DNA of 64,000 bases from assembly GCA_012522445.1 (NCBI GenBank), contig JAAYKL010000109.1:44860-108859 (forward strand). Direction: 5' to 3'. Origin of the DNA: Myxococcales bacterium (lineage in GTDB: Bacteria > Myxococcota_A > Polyangia > JAAYKL01). The notes under the pieces were generated by a model. The model was not told the DNA's origin, did not search any database, and was given only the letters and a program-made list of their open reading frames with translations. The position numbers and the translations under genes were made by a program. Positions 57,525-64,000 of this stretch are shown here, in pieces; the stretch's first letter is position 1; the number at the start of each line of letters is the position of its first letter.

Positions 57525-58661
57525 ATGACCACGCTGACCAGTTCCAAAAAAACGCTCCAGAGTTTTCACGCGCGTGACAGCCTCTGGGAGGCGTTTCAGC
57601 GCCAAGCCGAAGCCATGGAGTGTTCGGTGGACTATCTCGTCAACGAGGCGATGCGGCTGTATGCCTCCAACCAGGGCTTTTTAGAGGCCACCGGGATGAC
57701 GGCACAACCAGCGCCCATGCCCGCCATGCCGATGCCATCCGCCGATGCCCGGGGCACCTCCACCGATGAACTGTCGCTGGACGATCTCGACGAAGAGCTG
57801 CCCGATCTGGGCGACGACCTGCCGTCCCTTGACGACGACCTGCCATCGCTTGACGACGACCTGCCGTCTCTTGATGACGACCTGCCGTCTCTTGACGATC
57901 TCGACGATTCACCGGCCCCGGCTGCCTTGCCGCGTCCGCCGCGCCCCGGATTTACGCCGCCGTCTTCGAGCGACATCCCGGGCCCCCCGGTGCCTGCCCC
58001 GCCTGCCGTCGCTGCCCCGCTGATGCCCGGCGGTGGCCCCCCGGTGCCCGCCCCGCCTGCTGTTGCTGCCCCGCTGATGCCCGGCGGTGGTCCCCCGGTG
58101 CCCGCGCCGCCCGCCGTTGCGTCGCCTCCCGTTCCTTCGGAGACGGCGCCCACCATCGCCGAGCCCCCAGTGCCCGCGCCGCCCAAGGTGATCCGCCCAT
58201 CGGCACGGGTCGATTCCAACCCCATTATGCCCATGGCGCCCCGGCCACCAGCCGCCACGCGCACCCCCGGTCCGGGCATGGTGGGCAGCGGTGTGACGGC
58301 GCGTCCTGTCACCGGTTCGGGCGTGGTGCCGGCCGCCCCGGTTCCGGGAGCCCCCGCGTCGCAAGCGCCTCCCCTGGGCATGCCCCGGTTGACGCTGGTG
58401 TATCTCGGGCAAAAAATCCCGGTGAACAAAGAGCAGTTCATCATCGGCCGCGGTTCGTCTTCCACCGACCTCACGGTGCGCGACCCCAACATCTCGCGAA
58501 AGCACGCTGCGGTGATTTTTCACAACAACACGTTTTACATCAAGGATCTGGGCTCGACGAACGGCGTTGAGTACATCGGCCAGCGCATCGACTCCAAGCG
58601 CATCGACGAGGGCGATGTGTTCACGATTTGCGGCCACCAGTTTCATTTCACCTACGCCTAG
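57525..58661 (+). CDS. FHA protein with N-terminal helical domain and repeat-rich linker
   Basis: A 378-residue protein. Residues about 1-50 resemble a ribbon-helix-helix-like module ('HARDSLWEAFQRQAEAMECS', 'VDYLVNEAMRLYA'); about 80-290 is a linker holding four DLPSLDD units and two-and-a-half copies of an 18-residue Pro/Ala unit; about 290-378 is an FHA domain ('FIIGRGSSSTDLTVRD', 'ISRKHAAV', 'GSTNGVEYIG') with Arg, Ser-Arg-Lys-His and Asn in place. So it should bind phosphothreonine, and may also bind DNA. AAGAAAGG is 11 bases before the ATG. The cupin gene starts 24 bases after the stop. Confidence 0.83.
   Translation: MTTLTSSKKTLQSFHARDSLWEAFQRQAEAMECSVDYLVNEAMRLYASNQGFLEATGMTAQPAPMPAMPMPSADARGTSTDELSLDDLDEELPDLGDDLPSLDDDLPSLDDDLPSLDDDLPSLDDLDDSPAPAALPRPPRPGFTPPSSSDIPGPPVPAPPAVAAPLMPGGGPPVPAPPAVAAPLMPGGGPPVPAPPAVASPPVPSETAPTIAEPPVPAPPKVIRPSARVDSNPIMPMAPRPPAATRTPGPGMVGSGVTARPVTGSGVVPAAPVPGAPASQAPPLGMPRLTLVYLGQKIPVNKEQFIIGRGSSSTDLTVRDPNISRKHAAVIFHNNTFYIKDLGSTNGVEYIGQRIDSKRIDEGDVFTICGHQFHFTYA
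57813..57896 (+). repeat. Four tandem 21-bp units encoding DDLPSLD
   Basis: Units at 57813, 57834, 57855 and 57876, differing only in synonymous positions. Recent tandem duplication with length variation in multiples of seven residues is likely. Confidence 0.8.
57981..58127 (+). repeat. 54-bp tandem repeat encoding a Pro/Ala-rich 18-residue unit
   Basis: Two full units (57981-58034 and 58035-58088) and a partial third encode 'GPPVPAPPAVAAPLMPGG'. Confidence 0.8.
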
Positions 58662-58685
58662 GCCGCGGCAAGGAGGGGCCCCGCC

Positions 58686-58964
58686 ATGAAAGAAATCACC
58701 GTCGTGCGCAACGCCGCGCAGAGCGAGCTCGACAAATTGGGCGTGCGCAACTGGGACATCTGGACCAAGGAAGTCTCCAAGTTTCCGTGGACCTACGACA
58801 GCACCGAGCACTGCTACTTTCTCGAAGGCGAGATCATCGTGACCCCGGATGGCGGCGCGCCCGTGACCATGGGCGTCGGCGATCTGGTGACCTTTCCCGC
58901 GGGGATGTCGTGTACCTGGGACATCCGCGTTCCGGTGCGCAAGCACTACCGCTTCGACGACTGA
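58686..58964 (+). CDS. Cupin (EutQ/DUF861-like)
   Basis: A 92-residue single-domain cupin: 'WDIWTKEVSKFPWTYDS' leads into 'TEHCYFLEGEIIVTPDGGAP', 'MGVGDLVTFPAGMSCTWDIR' and 'KHYRFDD'. The fold is that of Cupin_3/DUF861; metal ligands are not certain. GGAGGGG precedes the ATG. Cotranscription with the FHA gene before it and the helicase gene 15 bases after it is likely. Substrate unknown. Confidence 0.85.
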   Translation: MKEITVVRNAAQSELDKLGVRNWDIWTKEVSKFPWTYDSTEHCYFLEGEIIVTPDGGAPVTMGVGDLVTFPAGMSCTWDIRVPVRKHYRFDD

Positions 58965-58979
58965 CGCCACTTGACAGCG

Positions 58980-61523
58980 ATGCTGCCCATCGACTCGGTG
59001 TTGCCCGACATCATCGGGCAATGGCACCAACACGCCTGCATGATCCTCCGCGCGGCGCCCGGCGCTGGCAAGACCACCCGCGTGCCCCTGGCCCTGTGGC
59101 GTGCCGGTCTGCTGGGCGAGGGACAGCTCGTCATGTTGGAACCGCGGCGCGTGGCGGCCCGGGCGGCGGCAGAGTTTATGGCCGCGACCCTACAGGAGCC
59201 CGTGGGCCAAACCGTGGGGTACCGCATGCGCCACGAGCGGCGCGACTCGGCGGCCACCCGCATCCTCGTGATGACCGAGGGCGTCTTGACGGGGCGCTTT
59301 CGCAACGACCCATTCTTGGAAGGGGTGTCGGTGGTGGTGCTCGACGAGTTTCACGAGCGCTCGGTGCACCTGGACCTGTGCCTGGCCTTTTTGCGCGAAC
59401 TGCAACTGGTGCGCGATGATTTGAAGCTGTTGGTTATGTCGGCGACCCTGGACGTGGCCCCGCTGTCGCGCTGGTTGGGAGACTGCCCGGTCATCGATGC
59501 CCCGGGCCGAATGTTTCCCGTCGCGGTGCGCTACGACGAACGCGAAGACGCGCGTCCCTTGGCGCAGCGGGCGGCTGCGGCGGCGCAGGAGATGCTGGGA
59601 CACACCGACGGTGACGTGCTGGTTTTCTTGCCCGGTGCCGCGGAGATTCACCGCACGCTGGACGCATTGCGCCCGGTGTCAGCGCGCGAAGGGGTGGCGT
59701 TGTTGCCCCTGTACAGCGCCCTGCCCCAGGCAGCGCAGGATGTGGCCATTCGCCCCGCGACGCAGCGCCGTATCATCGCCGCGACCAACATCGCCGAAAC
59801 ATCGCTCACATTGCCCGGGGTGACCGCCGTGGTGGACAGCGGTTTGCAGCGCCGGGTGCGCTTTGACCCCGCCATTGGGTTCGACCGCCTGGAGCTGGCC
59901 CCCATCAGCCGCTGGAGCGCGGAGCAGCGCGCGGGCCGTGCGGGGCGCATCGCGGAAGGCCAGGTGCGGCGCCTGTGGATGCAAGCGGTGGATCGCGGCA
60001 AGCCAGCGTCGGAGTTGCCGGAGATTCGGCGCGTGGACGCCACCTGGGCCATCTTGCAAATCCTGCAGTTTTCGCAGCGCGACCCGGCGCTCTTCGACAT
60101 GTTCGACCCCATCCCGCCGGCCTTGGCCGCCTCTGGTGTGGCGGTGCTGCGCGCGTTGGAAGCGGTGGCACAGGACAGCTTCGCCCTGACCGCGACCGGG
60201 CGGCGCCTGCTGGAGTTGCCCATGCACCCGCGGCTCGGCGCCATTGTGATCGGCGCGTTGGACGCCGGTTGTCTGTCGCTGGGGTTGTGGGTGGCCGCCC
60301 TGCTGGAGGAGGGCGAGGTGCTGGCGACCGAGGTGCCGCCGAATGCGGTGGATGCCGTGCCCTGCGATGTGGCGGTGCGGCTGTCCCTGCTCGAGGGCTT
60401 TGCGAAGGAGGGCGCCACGCCCCAGGCCGCCGAGCGCCACGGGTTGCGTTTTGGAGCGGCCCGCCGGGTGTACCAGACGCATCAGTCCTGGTTGCGCTTG
60501 TTTTCCGCTGCGGAGACGGCGACGTGCGATGCCGGGGTGTCCACCGGTCGGCTGTTGCTCGCCGGGTATCCCGACCGGGTTTGTGCGCGGCGGGCAGCGG
60601 GCAGCGGGGAGCACGGGGTGATGGTGGGCGGGAGCGGGGTGCAGCTCGACGCGCGCTCGGCGGCACATGCGGCGCCGTTCTTTGTGGCGGTGCGCGCCGA
60701 CGGCGGCCAGCGGGGGCAGCACAGCCGGAGCCGGGTGTCTATGGCGAGCGCCATTGCGGCGTCGGATCTGCAGGCGGTGTTTCCGGGCCAGGTGCACCAG
60801 CGCACGGTGGCGGTGTTCGACCGGGAAAAACGCGCGGTGCTGGGGCACACCCAACAGTTGTTCGGCGACCTGGTGCTGTCCTCGCAAAGCGGCGCGGCCT
60901 TGAGCGACGAAGCGGCCCTGTCCGTGTTGTTGGCAGAAGCCGCCGATGCCGTTGCGCGCATTTACCACCCCAGCGACGAGGCGTTGGCCTTTATGGCGCG
61001 CCTGCGCTACGCCGCCCGCGAGATGCCCCACCTCGATTGGCCCGACGTAGAGGTGCCGGCGCAACTGCAGCGCTTGCCGCACCTGGCCCTGGGCATGCGC
61101 AGCTTCGACGAGTTGGCGAAGATCGACTGGTTGCCCCCGCTGCGGGATGCGTTGACGCCCGCGCAGAAATCGGCGCTGTCGCGCGACTTTCCCGAGTCCG
61201 TTGCCGTGCCCTCGGGCAGCCGCGTGCGGATTGATTATGCCGAGGCTCTGCAGCCCGGACGCACGCCGCTGGTGGCGGTTCGCCTGCAGGAGGTCTTTGG
61301 GTTGCAAGAGACGCCGCGCATCGCCCAGGGGCGCATCCCGCTGACGTTTTCGCTGCTGGCGCCCAACATGCGGCCCCTGCAAATCACCCAGGACTTGGCG
61401 AGCTTCTGGCGCAACACCTACCCCTCGGTTCGCGCCGAACTCCGCGGGCGATATGTGCGGCACCACTGGCCCGAAGATCCGCTGTTGGCCGTTCCCACAC
61501 GGCGCGCCAAGCCGCGGCGCTGA
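58980..61523 (+). CDS. hrpB: ATP-dependent helicase HrpB
   Basis: An 847-residue DEAH-family RNA-helicase-like protein. Walker A 'RAAPGAGKTTRVPLALW' (about 20-36), 'EPRRVAARAAAE', DEAH-box 'VLDEFHERSVH' (reads DEFH as in HrpB), 'VMSATLD', 'IIAATNIAETSLTLPGV', 'RAGRAGRIAEGQVRRLW'; the C-terminus matches the HrpB_C domain, ending 'RGRYVRHHWPEDPLLA'. E. coli HrpB is 809 residues. Biological role is poorly defined. ATG 58980 is preferred to TTG 58971. Confidence 0.93.
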   Translation: MLPIDSVLPDIIGQWHQHACMILRAAPGAGKTTRVPLALWRAGLLGEGQLVMLEPRRVAARAAAEFMAATLQEPVGQTVGYRMRHERRDSAATRILVMTEGVLTGRFRNDPFLEGVSVVVLDEFHERSVHLDLCLAFLRELQLVRDDLKLLVMSATLDVAPLSRWLGDCPVIDAPGRMFPVAVRYDEREDARPLAQRAAAAAQEMLGHTDGDVLVFLPGAAEIHRTLDALRPVSAREGVALLPLYSALPQAAQDVAIRPATQRRIIAATNIAETSLTLPGVTAVVDSGLQRRVRFDPAIGFDRLELAPISRWSAEQRAGRAGRIAEGQVRRLWMQAVDRGKPASELPEIRRVDATWAILQILQFSQRDPALFDMFDPIPPALAASGVAVLRALEAVAQDSFALTATGRRLLELPMHPRLGAIVIGALDAGCLSLGLWVAALLEEGEVLATEVPPNAVDAVPCDVAVRLSLLEGFAKEGATPQAAERHGLRFGAARRVYQTHQSWLRLFSAAETATCDAGVSTGRLLLAGYPDRVCARRAAGSGEHGVMVGGSGVQLDARSAAHAAPFFVAVRADGGQRGQHSRSRVSMASAIAASDLQAVFPGQVHQRTVAVFDREKRAVLGHTQQLFGDLVLSSQSGAALSDEAALSVLLAEAADAVARIYHPSDEALAFMARLRYAAREMPHLDWPDVEVPAQLQRLPHLALGMRSFDELAKIDWLPPLRDALTPAQKSALSRDFPESVAVPSGSRVRIDYAEALQPGRTPLVAVRLQEVFGLQETPRIAQGRIPLTFSLLAPNMRPLQITQDLASFWRNTYPSVRAELRGRYVRHHWPEDPLLAVPTRRAKPRR

Positions 61524-61540
61524 GGGCATTTCGAAGTCGA

Positions 61541-61580
61541 AGCAAAGACTCAGAGTGGTTAGCAAAGACGCAGAGTGGTT
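61541..61580. repeat. 20-bp tandem duplication downstream of hrpB
   Basis: AGCAAAGACKCAGAGTGGTT occurs twice in tandem with one mismatch. 'GCAAAGACGCAGAG' is a word seen in dispersed intergenic repeats of many bacteria; origin here unknown. The 92-base gap otherwise holds nothing. Confidence 0.5.
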
Positions 61581-61615
61581 TGGAAGGTCTTGGTGGGTTG
61601 GCGGATGCGGCGGTG

Positions 61616-62335
61616 TTACCAGCGGCGCAGGATGCGTCCCGTGCCGTCGGTGTCGCTGTAGAGAAACCAGTTGGCAGCGGCTTCTTTGACTGCGCGCAGG
61701 GTTTTGGCCTCGTCGAATTCGCCGGCCGGACCGTGCCAGATGGCGCGGTGCACGACCACTTCGTCGTTGATGTTGCGCTTGCTCGTGAGGCAGGCCGCGA
61801 TGCGGTGGGGCGCGTTGTTTTCGGTGACGGTTGCGTCGACGCATAGGGCGGGGCGCTTGGACTTACCGAGTTTTTCGGGCGCGAACTTAATGGGGTCGGC
61901 GGTGTGCGCGGCCCACTCACTTTCGAGTTGTCGCGCGGTGCGCTCCCGAAGCTGGGCCTCGATTTGGGCGTCACTGCCCGGTGCGGGGATGAGGATGCGC
62001 ACGTCGATGCGCAGCGCGCCGTCGGCGACCAGGGCCGTGCCGCTGGTGTAATTGCAGGTGACTTCGGCCTGGGGCGTGACGTAGAAGAACCAGTCGCTGT
62101 CGTAGGAGCTGACCATGCGGCTGCCGTCGTCCTCTTCGTAGATGGAGCACTTGCGGTAGTCGGGTTCGGCCTCGACACGCAGGATGGGCTGTTGCGGCGG
62201 CGGGGCGGGTTCGGGCTCGGGTGCGGGCGGGGTGGCATCGGCGTCGACATCGCTCGCGTCGTCAACCGGTGTCGGGCTGGCGCCACACCCCCACAGCATG
62301 GCAAAAAGAGCGAAACAGATGGGCCATCTTTTCAT
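61616..62335 (-). CDS. Lipoprotein of unknown function
   Basis: A 239-residue exported lipoprotein (lipobox 'LWGCGAS', Cys17), with an Asp/Ala/Pro linker to about residue 52 and a beta-rich C-terminal domain ('DGSRMVSSYDSDWFFYVTPQ', 'KRPALCVDATVTENNAPHR'). Three cysteines in the mature part. No family recognised. GGAGG is 5 bases before the ATG. Convergent with hrpB. Confidence 0.75.
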   Translation of the reverse strand: MKRWPICFALFAMLWGCGASPTPVDDASDVDADATPPAPEPEPAPPPQQPILRVEAEPDYRKCSIYEEDDGSRMVSSYDSDWFFYVTPQAEVTCNYTSGTALVADGALRIDVRILIPAPGSDAQIEAQLRERTARQLESEWAAHTADPIKFAPEKLGKSKRPALCVDATVTENNAPHRIAACLTSKRNINDEVVVHRAIWHGPAGEFDEAKTLRAVKEAAANWFLYSDTDGTGRILRRW

Positions 62336-62370
62336 CGCATTCCTCCGTTCTGTTGTGCCTGTAAGCGTCG

Positions 62371-62399
62371 ATTATCCACGCTTTGTTCGGCGCGGGCAA
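62371..62399 (-). promoter_or_regulatory. Sigma-70-type promoter for the lipoprotein
   Basis: Minus strand: TTGCCC (62399-62394), 17 bases, GATAAT (62376-62371). Predicted start near 62364. Confidence 0.45.
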
Positions 62400-62411
62400 C
62401 CGTGATTTCAC

Positions 62412-62440
62412 TTGTCGGTGGGCGCCTGGCGGCCTATGCT
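62412..62440 (+). promoter_or_regulatory. Sigma-70-type promoter for gcvTH
   Basis: TTGTCG (62412-62417), 17 bases, TATGCT (62435-62440). Predicted start near 62447, about 35 bases before the gcvT ATG. Confidence 0.5.
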
Positions 62441-62481
62441 CGCACATCCCGAACACAGGGTGCATTCGCGAGGTGATTTCC

Positions 62482-63594
62482 ATGACAGAGACACTGAAAA
62501 GAACACCGCTTTACGACATCCACGTGCGCAATGGCGGGCGCATGGTTCCGTTTGCCGGATGGGAGATGCCCGTGCAGTTTTCGGGCATCAAGGCCGAGCA
62601 CCAGGCGGTGCGCACCCAGGCCGGTCTGTTCGACGTCAGCCACATGGGCGAGTTTCGCTTTCGCGGACCGGACGCCCTGGCCTTTCTCAACCGCCTGCTC
62701 ACCAACGACGTGTCGCGGCTCGGCGACGGCGAGGCGCTGTATTCGCCCATGTGCAATGCCGACGGCGGCATCGTCGACGATCTGTTGGTCCACCGCTTCG
62801 GGCCCACCGACTACTTGTTGGTGGTCAACGCCGGCTGTCGCGACAACGATTTGATCCACATCCAGTCGGTGCTCTCGGGCGACGTCGCCTTCACCGACGA
62901 GAGCGACGACACCGGACAGGTGGCGCTGCAGGGTCCCAAGAGCGTCGACATTCTGCGCCAGTTGCCGGGGGGCGCGGACTTCATCGATCTGCCGTACTTT
63001 GCGTTTCGCCAGGGCGCGCTGCTGGGCGTTCCGTGTTGGGTGGCCCGCACGGGTTACACCGCCGAGGACGGCTTCGAAGTGTACTGCCCCAGCGAGGCCA
63101 CGCCGCAAATCTTCGAGGCCCTCATGGCGGCCGGTGCGCCCATGGGCATGTTGCCGGTGGGGCTCGGCGCCCGCGATACACTGCGCCTCGAAGGCCGCAT
63201 GATGCTCTACGGCAACGAGCTGAGCACCGCGATCACGCCGCTTGAAGTGGGGCTCGCCTGGACCGTGAAGCTCGACAAAGACAGCGACTTCATCGGCAAG
63301 GACGCCCTGCTGCGCCAAAAAGAGGCCGGCGTGCCCCGCAAGCTCATCGGCTTCGAAATGGTCGACCGCGCCATCGCCCGGCACGGCTATCCGGTGGTCG
63401 ACATCAATGCACCGGAGCGCGAAATCGGCACGGTGACCTCGGGCAGCCCCTCGCCCACGCTGGGCAAAAACATCGGCCTGGCGCTGGTGCCCCAGGGCCG
63501 CTACCGCATCGGAGAAACCCTTGGCATCCGCATCCGCGACCAGGTGAAGCTGGCCCAGGTGGTGCGAACGCCGTTTTACAATCGCCCGCGCTGA
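62482..63594 (+). CDS. gcvT: Aminomethyltransferase (glycine cleavage T protein)
   Basis: A 370-residue T protein: it releases ammonia from the aminomethyl group carried on lipoylated H protein and forms 5,10-methylene-tetrahydrofolate. Motifs: '[20 protein letters not shown]', '[19 protein letters not shown]', '[19 protein letters not shown]', '[16 protein letters not shown]', '[20 protein letters not shown]', '[16 protein letters not shown]'. GAGGTG precedes the ATG at 62482. gcvH follows 36 bases downstream; gcvP presumably lies beyond the window. Confidence 0.95.
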   Translation: MTETLKRTPLYDIHVRNGGRMVPFAGWEMPVQFSGIKAEHQAVRTQAGLFDVSHMGEFRFRGPDALAFLNRLLTNDVSRLGDGEALYSPMCNADGGIVDDLLVHRFGPTDYLLVVNAGCRDNDLIHIQSVLSGDVAFTDESDDTGQVALQGPKSVDILRQLPGGADFIDLPYFAFRQGALLGVPCWVARTGYTAEDGFEVYCPSEATPQIFEALMAAGAPMGMLPVGLGARDTLRLEGRMMLYGNELSTAITPLEVGLAWTVKLDKDSDFIGKDALLRQKEAGVPRKLIGFEMVDRAIARHGYPVVDINAPEREIGTVTSGSPSPTLGKNIGLALVPQGRYRIGETLGIRIRDQVKLAQVVRTPFYNRPR

Positions 63595-63630
63595 CAGGGC
63601 GCGGCAGGCAACGCAATACGAGGTACCAAC

Positions 63631-64000
63631 ATGAATTTTCCCGAAAATCTCCAATACTCCAAAGAACACGAATGGGTGCGCATCGACGGCGACGTGGCCG
63701 TTGTGGGCATCACCGAATTCGCGGTGAGCCAACTGGGCGATGTCACGCTGGTCGAAGGTCCGGCGGTGGGCGCGGTCATTGCGGCCGACACCGTGGTGGG
63801 CACCATCGAGTCCGTCAAGGCGGTCTCCGATCTCTTCTCGCCGGTGGGCGGCACCGTGGAGGCGCTCAACGAGGGCCTCGAAGACGAACCCGAGAAGGTC
63901 AACGACGACGCCTACGAAGCGGGCTGGATCTTCCGCGTCCGCATCGACGCCCCGCCGGCCGGCTTAATGGATGCGGCGGCATACCGCGCGTACATCCAAA
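63631..64000 (+). CDS. gcvH: Glycine cleavage H protein, 3' end cut by window
   Basis: 123 residues are visible; the family is about 125-130, so only a few are missing. The lipoyl-carrying domain reads 'YSKEHEWVRIDGDVAVVGIT', 'AVSQLGDVTLVEGP', 'ESVKAVSDLFSPVGGTVEAL', with the lipoylated lysine in 'ESVKAVSD'. H protein shuttles the aminomethyl group between P, T and L proteins. GAGG is 8 bases before the ATG. Confidence 0.94.
   Translation, partial: MNFPENLQYSKEHEWVRIDGDVAVVGITEFAVSQLGDVTLVEGPAVGAVIAADTVVGTIESVKAVSDLFSPVGGTVEALNEGLEDEPEKVNDDAYEAGWIFRVRIDAPPAGLMDAAAYRAYIQ

Noticed and set aside
59679..61844. 721-residue open frame antisense to hrpB
   Set aside because: hrpB is complete on the plus strand; the antisense product is Arg/His/Gln/Pro-rich low complexity.
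62341..62481. Glycine riboswitch upstream of gcvT
   Set aside because: The gap is short and already filled by two divergent promoters; I saw none of the conserved aptamer cores, so nothing supports it.
62434..63732. 432-residue frame antisense to gcvT/gcvH
   Set aside because: gcvT is certain on the plus strand; the antisense frame is a codon-bias shadow.

Overview
The window looks like a GC-rich Gram-negative chromosome of the Myxococcota / former Deltaproteobacteria type, possibly near the Bradymonadales. This is an inference from content: many Asp/Thr-rich lipoproteins, four FHA proteins, zinc-ribbon/FHA fusions, J-domain/TPR proteins, a REC-DUF4388-like protein, an MXAN_5187-like protein and a SUMF1-fold lipoprotein. 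No rRNA, CRISPR array, transposase or prophage gene was seen. Genes are dense, with many ATGA overlaps. Several promoters share a TTGACC -35 box.

Layout. 1-9.7 kb: start of dnaK with a J-domain/TPR gene upstream, divergent ilvD, then moxR-DUF58-transglutaminase, and two minus-strand membrane-protein genes (one a YugP-like zinc peptidase). 9.9-20 kb: a 1587-residue coiled-coil protein with a degenerate methyltransferase-like head, a REC/DUF4388/J/TPR protein, two tandem zinc-ribbon + double-FHA proteins, and murB. 20.2-20.5 kb: tRNA-Ser(UGA), tRNA-Ser(GCU), tRNA-Arg(ACG). 20.6-25 kb: a two-gene ion channel with RCK domains, an MXAN_5187-like protein and a small ORF behind a sigma-54-type promoter. 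25-32.7 kb: lipoprotein, FHA-TM protein, large L,D-transpeptidase-like lipoprotein, pyrH, a family-4-like uracil-DNA glycosylase, an acidic protein and a DksA/TraR zinc-finger protein. 32.9-40.7 kb: SPFH/zinc-ribbon protein, the overlapping nadA-larE-bioB-mnmA operon, an orphan CpaC-like secretin and a triple-repeat lipoprotein. 40.7-48.8 kb: a long non-coding stretch, a propeller-like lipoprotein, a SUMF1-fold lipoprotein, a Fic-like protein with a destroyed active site, and a secreted HExxH-propeller-barrel protein. 48.9-56.5 kb: a tightly overlapping ten-gene operon (unknown protein, receiver protein, DapA-like, dapB, three 2-oxoacid:acceptor oxidoreductase subunits, GltD-like flavoprotein, [2Fe-2S]/[4Fe-4S] protein, ferredoxin). 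56.4-64 kb: polysaccharide deacetylase, repeat-rich FHA protein, cupin, hrpB, lipoprotein, gcvT and gcvH (cut by the window end).

How genes may work together. The nadA-larE-bioB-mnmA operon groups enzymes that use Fe-S clusters or transfer sulfur. The 2-oxoacid oxidoreductase operon carries its own putative electron-transfer chain, so 2-oxoacid oxidation may be tied to a pyridine nucleotide or ferredoxin. Three proteins keep an enzyme fold but have lost the residues that define catalysis (DapA-like, Fic-like, glycosylase motif 2), and the ion channel has no recognisable potassium filter. These, with the oxidoreductase operon, are the best leads for new biology.
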